6,783 bases of DNA from an uncultured Clostridia bacterium. Lineage in GTDB: Bacteria; Bacillota; Clostridia; Christensenellales; Borkfalkiaceae. Positions 6,546 through 6,783 of the stretch are shown here, in pieces (positions within the stretch are counted from its first letter, which is position 1; each line of letters opens with the position of its first letter). Where the stretch lies: the NCBI GenBank assembly GCA_900557285.1, contig USSJ01000068.1:1-6783 (forward strand), read 5' to 3'. A program made the translations under genes and the position numbers. The notes beneath the pieces were generated by a model. That model searched no databases and had not been told where the DNA came from. It was given only the letters and a program-made list of their open reading frames with translations.

Positions 6546-6572
6546 GGAGAGATCTTGTGAGCTCTCTTTTTT
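6546..6572 (+). terminator. Intrinsic terminator in the intergenic region
   Basis: GAGAG (6547-6551) pairs with CUCUC (6562-6566). An A·G mismatch and two inner pairs close a UUGU loop, and six T follow at 6567-6572. A second copy of GGAGAG at 6534-6539 could compete for the 3' arm. No recognised gene ends here, which suggests an unannotated upstream transcript or insulation of the next gene. Confidence 0.65.
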
Positions 6573-6599
6573 GTCGCTTTTGCAACAAAATTATTTTTT
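6569..6599 (+). terminator. Weak second terminator-like hairpin
   Basis: TTTTGT (6569-6574) pairs with ACAAAA (6585-6590), with two inner G-C pairs closing a TTTT loop, followed by TTATTTTTT (6591-6599). It is AT-rich and overlaps the T run of the preceding terminator, so it may be a backup or a chance fold. Confidence 0.33.
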
Positions 6600-6610
6600 G
6601 CGGCATGCGG

Positions 6611-6639
6611 TTTACTTTCTGTCTGCGTTATGGTAAAAT
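6611..6639 (+). promoter_or_regulatory. Promoter of the right-end membrane protein gene
   Basis: A -35 TTTACT (6611-6616), a 17-base spacer and a -10 TAAAAT (6634-6639) preceded by TGG as an extended -10. The spacing and the TGG match the infC promoter in this window. Transcription would start near 6646, leaving a leader of only about 20 bases with no room for a riboswitch. Confidence 0.75.
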
Positions 6640-6664
6640 AAAGTAAGCAAAAAAGGAGGTAAAC

Positions 6665-6783
6665 ATGGCATCAAGAAAAAATAGCGTACGAAGCGCGGCG
6701 TCGAAAGCGGTCAAAAAATCGCATCCCGCCGTCATCGTGCTCGCTGTCCTGTTTTTTGTCGTCGGCGCGGTCGCGGGCGTAAT
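6665..6783 (+). CDS. Membrane-anchored protein of unknown function, 3' end cut by window
   Basis: Only the first 39 codons are visible. They encode a basic, serine-rich N-terminus (MASRKNSVRSAASKAVKKSH) followed by one strongly hydrophobic segment at about residues 22-39 (PAVIVLAVLFFVVGAVAG). Positive charges before an uncleaved-looking hydrophobic stretch suggest a type II single-pass anchor with the rest of the protein outside, or an unusually long signal peptide; no cleavage site is visible. The start is secure: AAGGAGGT (6653-6660) is an almost ideal Shine-Dalgarno 4 bases before the ATG, and a good promoter lies just upstream, so the gene is likely well expressed and independent of proA. 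I do not recognise the family, and the functional domain lies outside the window. Confidence 0.82.
   Translation, partial: MASRKNSVRSAASKAVKKSHPAVIVLAVLFFVVGAVAGV

Larger units (their letters stand above)
6164..6664. other. Gene-poor intergenic region with several RNA hairpins
   Basis: No open frame here looks like a recognisable protein. From left to right it holds the proA terminator (6242-6278), an imperfect direct repeat (6302-6318 and 6372-6385, sharing GCAGA and AAGAATGT), a 14-bp inverted repeat with one mismatch (6378-6391 with 6429-6442), small hairpins GAUG-UAAA-CAUC (6445-6456) and GUCU-GUGA-AGAC (6471-6482), a minus-facing terminator-like hairpin (6498-6527), a plus-facing terminator (6546-6572), a weaker one behind it (6569-6599) and the promoter of the last gene (6611-6639). 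The terminator at 6546-6572 lies more than 260 bases after the proA terminator, so a transcript beginning in between may exist. A candidate -10 GATAAT (6305-6310) has only a poor -35 (CTGAAT, 6281-6286, 18-base spacer). Confidence 0.6.

Noticed and set aside
6406..6606. 66-codon minus-strand frame
   Set aside because: It runs through three terminator-like hairpins, lacks a ribosome binding site and a recognisable domain, and is probably spurious.

Overview
The window reads as a chromosomal housekeeping segment of a low-to-mid GC Gram-positive bacterium, most likely a member of Clostridia. The reasons are strong AAGGAG-type ribosome binding sites, non-ATG start codons, a terminator-containing leader ahead of infC, and Firmicutes-like protein sequences. 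A finer placement (for example a Christensenellales-like lineage) is only a guess. All confident genes lie on the + strand. There is no sign of phage, transposase, CRISPR, rRNA or tRNA.

Layout. Bases 1-1901 hold thrS (threonyl-tRNA synthetase), whose first few codons lie outside the window. A strong extended -10 promoter at 1922-1950, only about 20 bases after thrS, starts a leader of about 155 nt that contains hairpins, an intrinsic terminator (2061-2097) and a small hairpin covering the infC ribosome binding site. This is the layout of an L20-autoregulated infC leader. It is followed by infC (IF3, with a non-ATG start near 2113/2116), rpmI (L35) and rplT (L20), which end at a strong terminator (3310-3340). 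An irregular hairpin between infC and rpmI may be a second control point.

Immediately after that terminator come three closely spaced co-directional genes: a SpoU/TrmH-family RNA 2'-O-methyltransferase (3354-4100), a YebC/PmpR/TACO1-family protein (4129-4869) and proA (4928-6163, proline biosynthesis, without proB beside it). A terminator at 6242-6278 follows. Most genes here act in translation: tRNA charging, initiation, large-subunit assembly, RNA modification and, for YebC, probably elongation or regulation. ProA is the metabolic exception.

The stretch 6164-6664 has no convincing gene. It contains a 14-bp inverted repeat with one mismatch (6378-6442), further hairpins, a minus-facing terminator-like hairpin and one or two plus-facing terminators. 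A good promoter (6611-6639) and a near-perfect Shine-Dalgarno then lead into a membrane-anchored protein that runs off the right end.

I see no clear new defence or mobile system. The most interesting parts are the infC leader with its layered control signals and the structured intergenic region at about 6300-6600, which could encode an undescribed small RNA.
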